Origin: CAYONP01 sp964405335
GTDB lineage: Bacteria; Armatimonadota; UBA10988
DNA length: 39,961 bases
Direction: 5' to 3'
Assembly (NCBI GenBank): GCA_964405335.1
Contig: CAYONP010000051.1
Location: 1-39,961, forward strand
Part shown: positions 16,552 to 24,227 of the stretch, in pieces
How the letters are laid out: each line of letters begins with the position of its first letter
How positions within the stretch are numbered: position 1 is the first letter of the stretch
The notes under the pieces: model-generated
Databases searched by the model: none
What the model was told of the DNA's origin: nothing
What the model saw: the letters and a program-made list of their open reading frames with translations, nothing else
Position numbers and translations under genes: made by a program

Positions 16552-17562
16552 ATGACCGGCCGTGAGCGGGTGACCGCGGCGCTCGAGTTCCGCTCGCCCG
16601 ACGTGCCGCCGCTGCGGCTGCACCCGTCACCCGGCGGTCTGTACGACCACGGCGAGAAGCTGCTCGAGCTGCTCCGCGCCTGCGGCAGCGACTTCGGCGA
16701 GACCCGCGACTGGGCGCTGCCGGAGCCCCCGGCGCCCGGCGACTTCGATGCGCGCGGGCACTACCGCGCCGTCCGGACCGACGAATGGGGCACGGTCTGG
16801 GAGCACAACCTGTTCGGCGTCTGGGGCCACCCGTTGCGCTGGCCGCTCGATGACTGGGCGGCGCTCGACACTTACGTCGCGCCGGCGCCGCCGGCGCCGC
16901 CCGCCGTGCCGGCGGTGCCGTCGCGCCACTTCACCCTCGGCTTCGGCGGCTTGCTGTTCGAGCGCATGCACTCGCTGCGGCGGTTCGAGGACGTGTTGAT
17001 GGACCTGGCGCTCGAGACGCCGGAGATCGGCCGGCTGGCCGACCTGATCTGCGAGCACAACGCCGGCCTGATCGCCCACGCCCTGGCTGCCGGCGTCGAC
17101 GGTGTGGCGTTCGGCGACGATTTCGGCACCGCCGGCGGTCTGATGGTCTCGCCAGCGGTCTGGCGGCGGTTCTTCAAACCACGATACGCCGCGTTGTTCG
17201 AGCCGATCCGCCGCGCCGGCCGGCCGATCTTCTTCCACTCCTGCGGGCAGATCAGCGCGCTGCTCGACGACCTGGCCGAACTCGGCGTGAAGGCAATCTG
17301 GCCGCAACTCCCGCTGTACGACCCGGTCGAGCTGAGCCGCCGCTGCCGGTCGCTCGGGATGTGTCTGGAACTCCACCCCGACCGCGGCGACCTGATGCAG
17401 CGCGCCTCGCCGGCGTGCGTGCGCGACTATCTGCACGAGACGCTCGACCTGTGCGAGACCGCCTCGGGCGGCTCGTGGCTCTACCTCGAGATCGACCCCG
17501 GCTTCGCCTGGCCGAACGTCGAAATGCTGCTCACCACCGCGATGGAACTGCGGGGTCGCTAG
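16552..17562 (+). CDS. Uroporphyrinogen-decarboxylase-family protein, probably a corrinoid-type methyltransferase
   Basis: 336 aa; ATG at 16552 with GGGAG 6 bases upstream. It has the URO-D/MtaA TIM-barrel layout: the N-terminal RERVTAALEFRSPDVPPLRL, then GVDGVAFGDDFGTAGGLMVS, WRRFFKPRYAALFEPI, and the FFHSCGQI motif (His229, Cys231), which corresponds to the H-x-C zinc ligands of cobamide methyltransferases. True HemE has a different arginine-rich N-terminal motif, which is missing. These proteins usually move a methyl group between a corrinoid protein or methylated substrate and an acceptor, in the cytoplasm. No corrinoid protein gene is adjacent, though a cobalamin-reductase-like gene (pduS) lies 3 kb away on the other strand. 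The specific substrate is unknown. Confidence 0.82.
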   Translation: MTGRERVTAALEFRSPDVPPLRLHPSPGGLYDHGEKLLELLRACGSDFGETRDWALPEPPAPGDFDARGHYRAVRTDEWGTVWEHNLFGVWGHPLRWPLDDWAALDTYVAPAPPAPPAVPAVPSRHFTLGFGGLLFERMHSLRRFEDVLMDLALETPEIGRLADLICEHNAGLIAHALAAGVDGVAFGDDFGTAGGLMVSPAVWRRFFKPRYAALFEPIRRAGRPIFFHSCGQISALLDDLAELGVKAIWPQLPLYDPVELSRRCRSLGMCLELHPDRGDLMQRASPACVRDYLHETLDLCETASGGSWLYLEIDPGFAWPNVEMLLTTAMELRGR

Positions 17563-17563
17563 C

Positions 17564-17620
17564 TGGTGCCGCCGACGAGCTACTGGACAGCACTGGCGGA
17601 CAAGCCATCAGTGGCACCAT
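17564..17620 (-). repeat. Intergenic palindromic repeat (CACTGGCGG family), copy A
   Basis: This sequence lies between two converging genes and matches, in reverse orientation, the copy at 21779-21859 over about 57 bases with roughly three differences. Both share GCCGCCGACGAGCT, CTGGACAGCACTGGCGGACA and CAGTGGCACCAT. The hairpin arms are partly decayed here (ACAAGCCATCAGTG). It is likely a REP-like element that may act as a terminator for both genes. Confidence 0.7.
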
Positions 17621-17666
17621 CGACGTTGTCGGCGATCGGTGAACGCCGATGGGGCGGTGCCCCGGC

Positions 17667-18566
17667 CTACTCGTCGGAGACGAGGTCGGCCCGGATCAGG
17701 TAGAGCAGGCTGCGGGTTTCCTCTTCGGCCTGCCTGACGCGGAACAGCCGGCCGAGCACCGGCAGCTCGCCGAACAGCGGCTGGCCGTTGACCTGCGTGC
17801 CCGTCTCGGCGCTGAGCACCGTGCCGTTCTCGTCGAGCAGCTCCACGGTCACTTGGTCCTGCGATTCGCTCAGCACCTGGAGCGTGTTGGCAAGCTGCTG
17901 GTCGGTGACTCGGTAGGTGTCCGCGGTGTCGCCGATGACGTTCGCCAGAGCGCCGCGGGAGTCGTTGAACAGGCCGTTGGCGAGGTCCAGGCTCACCGCC
18001 TGCGCGAGGAAGTTGTTCGGCTCGGTGTCGAAGTTGTCGGCGCCGGCCTGGTTGGTGACCTGAACGCGCACGTCGACCACCGTGTCGGCCTCGCCCTCGG
18101 GCAAGAACACCTGGATGTAGATGCGCCCGCTGAACTGCTGGCTGAAGAAGCCGCAACCAATGCCGATCGGCCCGTCGGCCAGGTCGAGCAGGAACAGGCC
18201 CTGGTCGTCCTGCCGGCCATTGAACGTCTCGAGGACCTCGTTCAGCGGCGTGCCGCTGCCGTCGTCGTTCTCGTGTAGGACCCGTACGCCGATCCGGCCG
18301 GGTCCGTCGAGCACAGTCCAGGTCAACTGCGCCAGGGCCGCTTCGTCGCTCGGGTCGAACTCAATCGGCCCGGCGAGCTGCGACGGATTGGCTGACGTCG
18401 GGCTGACGATACGCGAGCCGTTGGCGTCGAACGGCTGGGCGTCGTCGAACCGGAATCCGGGCGGTGCGAGATCGAGGCCCGACCCGCTGCAGGCGAGGGC
18501 AAACCAGCCGAGCGCCAGGCTGGCAACGAGGTAGAACGACCGCAGCAGGACGTTGGACTTCACCAC
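17667..18566 (-). CDS. Lipoprotein with a PPC-like domain and a secretin-like C-terminal signature
   Basis: 299 aa; GTG at 18566 with GGAGGGAGC 5-6 bases upstream. The signal peptide (LASLALGWFALAC) ends in a variant lipobox, so the mature protein would be lipid-anchored. Residues about 180-240 contain DTEPNNFLAQAVSLDL and GDTADTYRVT, like the bacterial pre-peptidase C-terminal (PPC) domain. The last 38 residues, PLFGELPVLGRLFRVR followed by SLLYLIRADLV, match the end of type II/III secretins (P-L-L-G-D-I-P-V-x-G-x-L-F-R ... L-x-x-x-I-x-P-x-x-V) almost step for step. The rest of the secretin barrel and the N domains are absent. It lies 68 bases after the zinc protein gene of the pduST group and may be transcribed with it. 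Function is unknown. Confidence 0.75.
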   Translation of the reverse strand: MVKSNVLLRSFYLVASLALGWFALACSGSGLDLAPPGFRFDDAQPFDANGSRIVSPTSANPSQLAGPIEFDPSDEAALAQLTWTVLDGPGRIGVRVLHENDDGSGTPLNEVLETFNGRQDDQGLFLLDLADGPIGIGCGFFSQQFSGRIYIQVFLPEGEADTVVDVRVQVTNQAGADNFDTEPNNFLAQAVSLDLANGLFNDSRGALANVIGDTADTYRVTDQQLANTLQVLSESQDQVTVELLDENGTVLSAETGTQVNGQPLFGELPVLGRLFRVRQAEEETRSLLYLIRADLVSDE

Positions 18567-18634
18567 GTTTGCTCCCTCCAGAACGGTTGGAGGCAGTATG
18601 GTGTGGCCGTTTGCGGTTGTCCGCCGGAGGCCGC

Positions 18635-19789
18635 TCAGTCGACCAGGCGCAGGCCGGCGGCCGGCGCGTCGTCAGGCTCGGCCGTCAGGCCGACCTCGGC
18701 CATGCGCTCCAGGAGTCGGTCGGCGTGCGACCGCGCGGCCTCGGCGTCGGCGCGGATCAGCGCCGGCACCTCGGCGGGGTCGATCGCGCCGTCGTCGGCG
18801 TCGGCCAAGATTCGGGTGTGCACGTCGGTGGCCAAGATCGTCGCCGCGGCCCAATCGCGGGCCTGGCCGGCCATGAACGGCTCCGGTTCGGTGGCGCCGA
18901 GTAGGATCACTGGGTTGAGCAACTCGCTGCCATCGTAGCCCAGGTGGAGGATGGAGAACCCCGTGCACAGATCGCTGATGGCGTAGTACTGCTCCCGCAC
19001 GTCGTCGGGCATCGTCGCCGCGGTCAGGCGGGCCAAGGCCGTGGCTTGCCGGGGATCGTCTGCCGGTCCGATGTAGCCGCACTGCCCGACCCGCGGCGAG
19101 TTGAGCACCGGCAGGAGCATCTCCTCGCCGCAGCGATGGAGCTTGGCGTGCTTCTCGCACAGCCAGCCGGCCGGCTCGTGGCCGCACTCGATGCAGACCT
19201 CGGTGGCGGGCTGGCCGCATTTGCCGCAGACCTGGTTCGGCGGGTCGTTGCGGGCCAGGAGCTTGACCAGCGGGGTGAACAGCACGTCGCGCCGTTGGTC
19301 GACGACCTTCAACTCGAGCTCGGTCGAGGTGCCGTAGTCGTAGATGTAGCGGAACTTGGTGCCCTTGGTCAGCACCTCTTTGACCGGCACGTCCATCGAT
19401 CGCTCGGCAGATGAGCCGGCAAAAGCGCCGGCCGTCGGATTGCCGAACGCCGCCGCGAGGTCACCATTGTTGGCGAAATGCTGCTGGCCGATGTCGAAGC
19501 CGCTCAGGTGGTCGCAGCACTCCTCGCACCAGATCTCGCGCAGGAAGTCGTCCAGCAGAGCCAGCGGCGCCTCGCTCGACAGCTCGACCTGGAGCCAGTA
19601 GGCCGAGTTCCAGCGGTCCGTGATCGCGATCTGCAGCATCGGCAAGGCTTCGAGGTCCGGCCCGAGCCGCTCGACCGCCTCGCGCCGGCAGCGCTTCAGG
19701 TGGACCCTCGCCTTGTCGCGGTAGATCGTCTCGCCGCAGAGCCGGCAGGTGCCCGGATCGACCGTCGGTCCCGTGCTATCGGACGCCAT
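18635..19789 (-). CDS. pRiA4b ORF-3-like zinc-binding protein
   Basis: 384 aa. The N-terminal finger is C15-x2-C18-x11-H30-x3-C34 (CRLCGE ... HLKRC). It is followed by the plasmid pRiA4b ORF-3-like fold: ITDRWNSAYWLQVELSSEA, LLDDFLREIWCEECCDHLSG and FRYIYDYGTSTELELKVVDQ. A zinc ribbon then follows (VCGKCGQPATEVCIECG), with CEKHAKLHRC and the family motif PVLNSPRVGQCGY. The C-terminal third is helical and specific to this gene. The ATG directly abuts the pduT stop (TGA then ATG), and a full-length Shine-Dalgarno (GGAGGTGATC) lies inside the last codons of pduT, so translation is tightly coupled and strong. The family has no settled function; nucleic-acid or protein binding is the usual guess. 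Confidence 0.85.
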   Translation of the reverse strand: MASDSTGPTVDPGTCRLCGETIYRDKARVHLKRCRREAVERLGPDLEALPMLQIAITDRWNSAYWLQVELSSEAPLALLDDFLREIWCEECCDHLSGFDIGQQHFANNGDLAAAFGNPTAGAFAGSSAERSMDVPVKEVLTKGTKFRYIYDYGTSTELELKVVDQRRDVLFTPLVKLLARNDPPNQVCGKCGQPATEVCIECGHEPAGWLCEKHAKLHRCGEEMLLPVLNSPRVGQCGYIGPADDPRQATALARLTAATMPDDVREQYYAISDLCTGFSILHLGYDGSELLNPVILLGATEPEPFMAGQARDWAAATILATDVHTRILADADDGAIDPAEVPALIRADAEAARSHADRLLERMAEVGLTAEPDDAPAAGLRLVD

Positions 19790-20341
19790 TCAGATCACCT
19801 CCGCCAGCAGGTCGGGGTGCGGCCCGCTGACCACCACCGCATTGACCAACAGCCCCTCTTCGCGCGCAATCGCCCGGCCCGCGTCGACCGCCGCTTGCAC
19901 GCTGGCGACGGTGCCGGTCATGGTCACAAACGCCTTGCCGCCAAGGGCCATCGCCGCGCGCAGCTCGATCAGCTCGACCTCGGCCGCCTTGACCGCCGCG
20001 TCGGCGGCGCGGATGCCGGTGACCACGCTGAACGTCTCGATGCACCCGAAGGCGTCGCGCAGCACCGGCACCGTCTGGCCGGCCAGCGCGGGAAAGACCT
20101 TCTCGTGGACGCGGGGGATGACCTCGCTGTTGATCACCGCGAACGGCTCGACCGCCGCGCCGGCCTCGAGCGAGGCGCGCACATTGGCCACGTCGCCGCC
20201 GAGCAGGATGAGGTACTTGCCGCTGCAGATCGAGCGGCTCAGGAGTACCTCGCTCCGCCCCGCCTTAAGCATCGCGTCGAGCGACTGGAACCCGCTGGCG
20301 ACGCTGGTCAGCTCGAGCAGCCCGATGGACCGGTCGTTCAT
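19790..20341 (-). CDS. pduT: PduT-like tandem-domain microcompartment shell protein (BMC-T)
   Basis: 183 aa with two BMC domains. Domain 1 has IGLLELTSVASGFQSLDAML and CSGKYLILLGGDVANV; domain 2 has GCIETFSVVTGIRAADAAV and MALGGKAFVTMTGTVASV. Sequence and length follow PduT, the trimeric shell protein with a pore [4Fe-4S] cluster. By hand alignment the cluster cysteine of PduT (ETWSVAAC) is glycine here (Gly109), so the cluster may be absent or held differently; Cys39 and Cys100 are present elsewhere. The ATG shares one base with the stop of pduS (TGATG), so the two proteins are made together. No other shell protein or enzyme of a microcompartment is in this window. The true start is this ATG; the open frame upstream belongs to the region of pduS. 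Confidence 0.9.
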   Translation of the reverse strand: MNDRSIGLLELTSVASGFQSLDAMLKAGRSEVLLSRSICSGKYLILLGGDVANVRASLEAGAAVEPFAVINSEVIPRVHEKVFPALAGQTVPVLRDAFGCIETFSVVTGIRAADAAVKAAEVELIELRAAMALGGKAFVTMTGTVASVQAAVDAGRAIAREEGLLVNAVVVSGPHPDLLAEVI

Positions 20342-21660
20342 CACGCCCTCTCGATCACGATGCGGTCGGTCACCTCGCTGACCCGCCCGTCGACGCTGCT
20401 GTGCACCCGCGCGCCGAGCTTGCCGGCCGGCGGCTCGGCCATCGGCTGGCCGCGCCGGACCCGCTCGCCGACGGCCACCGTCGGCGTCGCCGGCACGCCG
20501 ATGTGGGCGTCGAGTCGGAACACCAGCTCGTGCGGCAGCGGCTGCTCGGGCGTCCACGGCGCCGGGCGGTCGAGCGCGGCGAGGCCCAGCCGGGCAACCA
20601 GCTTCTTGACCGGCAGCCGCCGATCCTCTTGCATCGGATGCGGCTTCAGCTCGCGGCCGGTGCCGGTCCAGGTGACGCCCTCCGCCCTCAAGTCGAGCTT
20701 CGCCTGGTCGCACGCCTCCTTGGGGTAGAGGTCTTCGGGGCAGCTATAGAGCGTGCAGATGCCGCAGGCGCAGCAGAGCAGGCCCCACTGGCTCCAGTTC
20801 TCGGCGCCGGTGGCGGTGAAGCCGAGCGTGCGCATGACCTTGTGCGGCTGCACGTCGTAGCCGAGCAGGTAGCGCGGGCAGAGCTCGGTGCAATAACTGC
20901 ACTGGTCGCAGGCCGACTTGCCGATCCGGTGCTTCTGCGCGGTCGGCTTGATCTTGCGCTGAATCAGTGGGTGGCCGCGGTCGAGCACGATCAGTCCGCC
21001 GACGGTGCGGGTCACCGGCTCGCTGAAGTCGTCGCAGAAGCGGCCCATCATCGCCCCGCCAACGAGCGCTACCGGGTCGGCGACGGTGGCCCCGCCGCAG
21101 AAGGCGAGCAGGTCGGCAAACCGCGTGCCGACCGGGCAGATGAAGGTCTTCGGCTCGGCCACCTCGCCGTTGACGCAGGCCCATTTGTCAATCGCCGGCT
21201 TGCCCTCGACGGCGTCGGCGAGCCACCACAGGCTCTCGACATTGTGCACCACGCAGCCGACCTGGAGCGGGATGCCGGCGGGCGGGATGAGCCGGCTGGT
21301 GGCGGCGTAGACCAATTCGTACTCATCGCCCGAGGGGTAGAAGTCGCCCATCAGCAGCAGCTCGATGTCGTCGCCGTCGAGCGCCGCCTCGAGCGCGGCA
21401 ATGGCCTCACCGCGCTTTTTCTTGATTCCAATCACGCCCCGCGTCGCGCCGACCGCCCGCATCGAGGCGCGCAGGCCGGCAATCACCCGCTCCGGCTGGC
21501 GGGTCATCAGCTCGGCGTCCTTGTACAGCAGCGGCTCGCACTCGGCGCCGTTGGCAATCACCGTGTCGGCCTTCGCGGCGACCTTGACATGCGTCGGAAA
21601 GCCCGCCCCGCCGGCGCCGACCACGCCGGCCTCGCGCACCAACTGAGACAGCTCGCTCAT
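20341..21660 (-). CDS. pduS: PduS-like cobalamin reductase / RnfC-type iron-sulfur flavoprotein
   Basis: 439 aa; ATG at 21660. The N-terminal GAGGAGFPTHVK is the glycine-rich loop of the RnfC/NuoF family, followed by VIANGAECEPLLYKDAELM. Two ferredoxin-type motifs follow: CDQCSYCTELCP at 251-262 and CCACGICTLYSCP at 296-308, enough for two [4Fe-4S] clusters. An SLBB/barrel-sandwich-like end contains PATPTVAVGERVRRGQPMA. PduS passes electrons from NADH through flavin and clusters to cob(III/II)alamin and is thought to dock on PduT at the shell. The pairing with pduT immediately downstream supports that job. It could equally be a general electron-transfer unit. A TATGAT hexamer about 28 bases upstream is a possible -10 box. 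Confidence 0.9.
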   Translation of the reverse strand: MSELSQLVREAGVVGAGGAGFPTHVKVAAKADTVIANGAECEPLLYKDAELMTRQPERVIAGLRASMRAVGATRGVIGIKKKRGEAIAALEAALDGDDIELLLMGDFYPSGDEYELVYAATSRLIPPAGIPLQVGCVVHNVESLWWLADAVEGKPAIDKWACVNGEVAEPKTFICPVGTRFADLLAFCGGATVADPVALVGGAMMGRFCDDFSEPVTRTVGGLIVLDRGHPLIQRKIKPTAQKHRIGKSACDQCSYCTELCPRYLLGYDVQPHKVMRTLGFTATGAENWSQWGLLCCACGICTLYSCPEDLYPKEACDQAKLDLRAEGVTWTGTGRELKPHPMQEDRRLPVKKLVARLGLAALDRPAPWTPEQPLPHELVFRLDAHIGVPATPTVAVGERVRRGQPMAEPPAGKLGARVHSSVDGRVSEVTDRIVIERA

Positions 21661-21687
21661 CAGCCACACCGCTCCCACACCGCGGCG

Positions 21688-21693
21688 ATCATA
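21688..21693 (-). promoter_or_regulatory. Possible -10 box upstream of pduS
   Basis: TATGAT is read on the minus strand in the gap between pduS and the divergent Sde182-like gene, 27 bases before the pduS ATG. No good -35 hexamer is seen, so the evidence is weak. Confidence 0.28.
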
Positions 21694-21778
21694 CCTGCTG
21701 GCCGCCGCTTCGGCCATCGCCGTTTGACCGAAAGGGGTCAGGACCTTCAGGCGTTGGTTCTGCATGCTGACACAGGCA

Positions 21779-21859
21779 GATGGTGCCACTGGCGGCTTGT
21801 CCGCCAGTGCTGTCCAGCAGCTCGTCGGCGGCACTGGCGGGCAAGCCGCCAGTGGCACC
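21779..21859. repeat. Double-hairpin palindromic repeat (CACTGGCGG family), copy B
   Basis: It contains two perfect 9-bp hairpins: CACTGGCGG-CTTGT-CCGCCAGTG and CACTGGCGG-GCAAG-CCGCCAGTG, about 25 bases apart. The outer ends (GGTGCCACTGGCGG and CCGCCAGTGGCACC) are also reverse complements, so the whole unit can fold into one long structure, like the paired REPs of a BIME. Its reverse complement matches copy A at 17.6 kb. It lies in the upstream region of the Sde182-like gene, where a terminator would not be expected. A nearby GGGGTCAGGACC/GGGGTCAGGAGCC pair (about 21736 and 21898) flanks it. Confidence 0.85.
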
Positions 21860-21950
21860 GCGAGGGCTTCATGGGGCTCAAAGTGAACGCCTACGGGGTC
21901 AGGAGCCTGTTTGCTGGGAGGTGGGGGGCGTCGGCGGCGAAGCGAGCAGC

Positions 21951-23315
21951 ATGAAACCCATGCTGCTGGCCCTCGGTCCGCTCGCCGCCGTGCTGGCCCT
22001 CTGTCTGCTCGCCGCCGCGCCGGCCGAACGGCCCCGGCTGCTGGTCCTGACCGACATCGGCGGCGACCCCGATGATACGCAGTCGATGATCCGGCTGATG
22101 CTCTACAGCAACGAGCTCGAGCTGGAGGCGCTGATCGCCAGCGCCGCCGGCACGCCGGGCGAGCTGAACGAGCAGGTCACCCGGCCGGAGCTGATCCGCG
22201 GCGTGATCGAGGCCTATGGCCAGGTCCGCCCGAGCCTGCTGCTGCACGACCCGCGCTACCCGCCGGCCGAGGAGCTGCTGGCCAAGATCCACGCGGGCAA
22301 CCCGCGGCGGGGCGTCGGCTCGCTCGGCGCCGAGCACGACACGGACGGCTCGCAGGCGATCATCGCCGCCGCCGATCGGGACGACCCGCGGCCGCTGAAC
22401 ATCGCCATCTGGGGCGGCTCGACTGAGCTGGCGCAAGCGCTCTGGCGGGTGCGCAACGACCGCGGCGAGGATGGCGCGGCGGCCTTCTGCCGGCGGCTGC
22501 GAGTCCACGACATCGCTCACCAGGACGACACCGGGCCGTGGATTGTGCGTGAGTTTCCGGCGCTGTTCTACGTGCTCAACCGCTGGCCCGACCGGGCCGA
22601 CCGGCGCGAGGCGGTGTTCCGCGGCATGTACCTCGGCGGCGACATGGAGCTGACCTCGCGCGCCTGGATCGACGCCAACGTGCGCGAGGGGCACGGCCCG
22701 CTCGGGGCGCTCTACCCGACCCGCACCGCGACCGCGCCGAACCCGCACGGCTGCCTCAAAGAGGGCGACACGCCGAGCTGGCTCTACTTCTTGGCCAACG
22801 GCCTGCAGCACCCCGAGCATCCCGACTGGGGCGGCTGGGGCGGGCGTTTCCAGCAGGTCGGCGACGGCCTCTGGCGCGACACGGCCGACACCGTCGGCGA
22901 CGAGACCCACCCACGCGCCACGGTCCATCGCTGGCGGCCGGCGTTCCAGGCCGAGTTCGCCGCCCGCATGGACTGGTGCGTCCGGCCGCCCGAGCAGGCC
23001 AACCACGCACCGGTGGCGGTGATCGACGGCGACGAGACGCGGAACGTGCTGCACCGGCCGATCGACGGCACGCTCACGCTCGACGCCGGCGGCTCGAGCG
23101 ACCCGGACGGCGACGCGTTGAGCTTCCGCTGGTGGCCCTACCGCGAGCCGGGCAGCTACCAGGGCGAGGTGACGCTCACCGGCGCCGACACGCCGCGCGT
23201 GACGGTCAGTCTGCCGGCCGGCGCAACGGGCACAGTGCACCTGATTCTAGAGCTCACCGACACGGGCGAGCCCGGTTTGACGGCCTATCGGCGGGTGGTG
23301 TTGGAGGCGGGGTAG
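21951..23315 (+). CDS. Secreted Sde182-type (DUF1593) nucleoside-hydrolase-like protein
   Basis: 454 aa from ATG at 21951, which opens a signal peptide (MLLALGPLAAVLALCLLAAA). The mature protein starts RPRLLVLTDIGGDPDDTQSM, the metal-binding DxGxDxDD of nucleoside-hydrolase-like domains, and continues ELELEALIAS. It has WGGSTELAQALWRVR, as in the Sde182 family first noted as a cellulose-binding protein of Saccharophagus. The last 90 residues are an Ig-like/PKD-like module (HAPVAVIDGDETRNVL, LDAGGSSDPDGDALSF), as in the family's C-terminal domain. It would bind or hydrolyse a plant-polysaccharide-derived N- or O-glycoside in the periplasm or outside. The Shine-Dalgarno is weak (AGCGAG). The palindromic copy B lies 90 bases upstream. 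Confidence 0.87.
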   Translation: MKPMLLALGPLAAVLALCLLAAAPAERPRLLVLTDIGGDPDDTQSMIRLMLYSNELELEALIASAAGTPGELNEQVTRPELIRGVIEAYGQVRPSLLLHDPRYPPAEELLAKIHAGNPRRGVGSLGAEHDTDGSQAIIAAADRDDPRPLNIAIWGGSTELAQALWRVRNDRGEDGAAAFCRRLRVHDIAHQDDTGPWIVREFPALFYVLNRWPDRADRREAVFRGMYLGGDMELTSRAWIDANVREGHGPLGALYPTRTATAPNPHGCLKEGDTPSWLYFLANGLQHPEHPDWGGWGGRFQQVGDGLWRDTADTVGDETHPRATVHRWRPAFQAEFAARMDWCVRPPEQANHAPVAVIDGDETRNVLHRPIDGTLTLDAGGSSDPDGDALSFRWWPYREPGSYQGEVTLTGADTPRVTVSLPAGATGTVHLILELTDTGEPGLTAYRRVVLEAG

Positions 23316-23325
23316 CTGGCTTGAC

Positions 23326-23355
23326 TTGACCGTCTCGAGCGGCGGCGCCTAGACT
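23326..23355 (+). promoter_or_regulatory. Promoter-like site for the small-protein/PIN pair
   Basis: TTGACC and TAGACT are separated by 18 bases, with the start codon 37 bases after the -10. A second overlapping TTGACT lies at 23321. Spacing and -35 match sigma-70 consensus well; the -10 matches in four of six bases. Confidence 0.45.
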
Positions 23356-23391
23356 CGGCGGTGCGCTAGGTACCTGGCAGGAGAGCCTCCG

Positions 23392-23670
23392 ATGTTGGAT
23401 GTCAAAGAAGCCGTGGCCACGGCGGTCGGCTACATCAAGGAGGTCTACCGAGGCGGTGCGGTCTCGCACATTCGGCTGGAAGAGACCGAGCTTCGCGAGG
23501 ACCAGTCGGAGTGGACGATTACCCTCAGCTTCCTGCAGCCGAAGCCGATCGAGAGCCCGCTGGACGAACTCGACACCGGCCTTCGACGGGCGAAGGAGCG
23601 GGTCTATAAGTCGGTGACCATCGACAACACCAATGGCCGGGTGGTGTCGATGAAGATCCGCGTGCTGTGA
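23392..23670 (+). CDS. Small protein of unknown function coupled to a PIN-domain protein
   Basis: 92 aa; ATG at 23392 with GGAGAG 8 bases upstream. It opens with a helix (VKEAVATAVGYIKEVY), followed by strands (IRLEETELRE, WTITLSFLQ) and an ending KSVTIDNTNGRVVSMKIRV. This is a cystatin/PepSY-like helix-plus-sheet pattern with no helix-turn-helix, ribbon-helix-helix or AbrB motif. Its stop overlaps the GTG start of the PIN-domain gene (GTGA), and a promoter-like site precedes it. The order and coupling fit an antitoxin-first toxin-antitoxin pair, but the protein is not of a classical antitoxin family, so it may instead be a regulator or partner of the nuclease. Confidence 0.75.
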   Translation: MLDVKEAVATAVGYIKEVYRGGAVSHIRLEETELREDQSEWTITLSFLQPKPIESPLDELDTGLRRAKERVYKSVTIDNTNGRVVSMKIRVL

Positions 23671-24161
23671 CACCGCACCTGCGCGCGCTGATCGACCGCC
23701 ACCGTCGCGCCGGCGTCCTGCTCGACACCAATCTCGTTCTGCTCTGGGTCGTCGGCGCCGTCGATCCCGGCCTCCTCCCGCGGGGGCGCCGCACTGCTTC
23801 GTTCATCCCTCAAGACTACACCGTGCTGGACCGGCTGCTGTCGCTGTTTGGCCGCATCGTAACCACGCCCAACATCATGACCGAGGCGAGCAATCTGCTC
23901 GGACAGGAGGCCGCCCGAGAGCGGCTGCTTCGCCGGCTGGCCGAGCAGCTCGAGTCGCTGGATGAGCACTACATCGTCAGCCGCGATGCGGCCGGTAACC
24001 CTCGCTTCACCGACTTCGGCCTGACCGACACGGGGATTGCCACCTACGCCCGGCCGGCCAAGGCCCTCGTCCTTACCGATGACGCGCGGCTGTGGGCGTG
24101 GCTTCAGCACGAAGGCGTCGACGCGTTGAACTCTCATCACATCCGCACCGCCGGTTGGTGA
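23667..24161 (+). CDS. PIN-domain protein, probable Mg-dependent RNase
   Basis: 164 aa from GTG at 23667, overlapping the previous stop. The four acidic positions of a PIN active site can be placed: Asp20 (VLLDTNLVLLW), Glu73 (NIMTEASN), Asp121 (GLTDTGIA) and Asp138/139 (VLTDDARLWAWL). PIN proteins cleave single-stranded RNA, often tRNA or mRNA as VapC-type toxins. It is longer than a typical VapC (about 130 aa), with an insertion of about 45 residues between the first and second acidic motifs. Its upstream partner is not a standard VapB. Whether it is a toxin or a housekeeping nuclease is not clear. It is followed 66 bases later by the sulfatase gene. Confidence 0.82.
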   Translation: MTPHLRALIDRHRRAGVLLDTNLVLLWVVGAVDPGLLPRGRRTASFIPQDYTVLDRLLSLFGRIVTTPNIMTEASNLLGQEAARERLLRRLAEQLESLDEHYIVSRDAAGNPRFTDFGLTDTGIATYARPAKALVLTDDARLWAWLQHEGVDALNSHHIRTAGW

Positions 24162-24227
24162 CCGCCGGCCCGACACGATGGAGGCCGGAGGTCGCGCGCC
24201 GGCGAACCCGCCCGCACGGAGCCCGTC

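Noticed and set aside
16552..17562. HemE (heme biosynthesis uroporphyrinogen decarboxylase)
   Set aside because: The N-terminal arginine motif of HemE is absent and the H-x-C motif of the methyltransferase branch is present.
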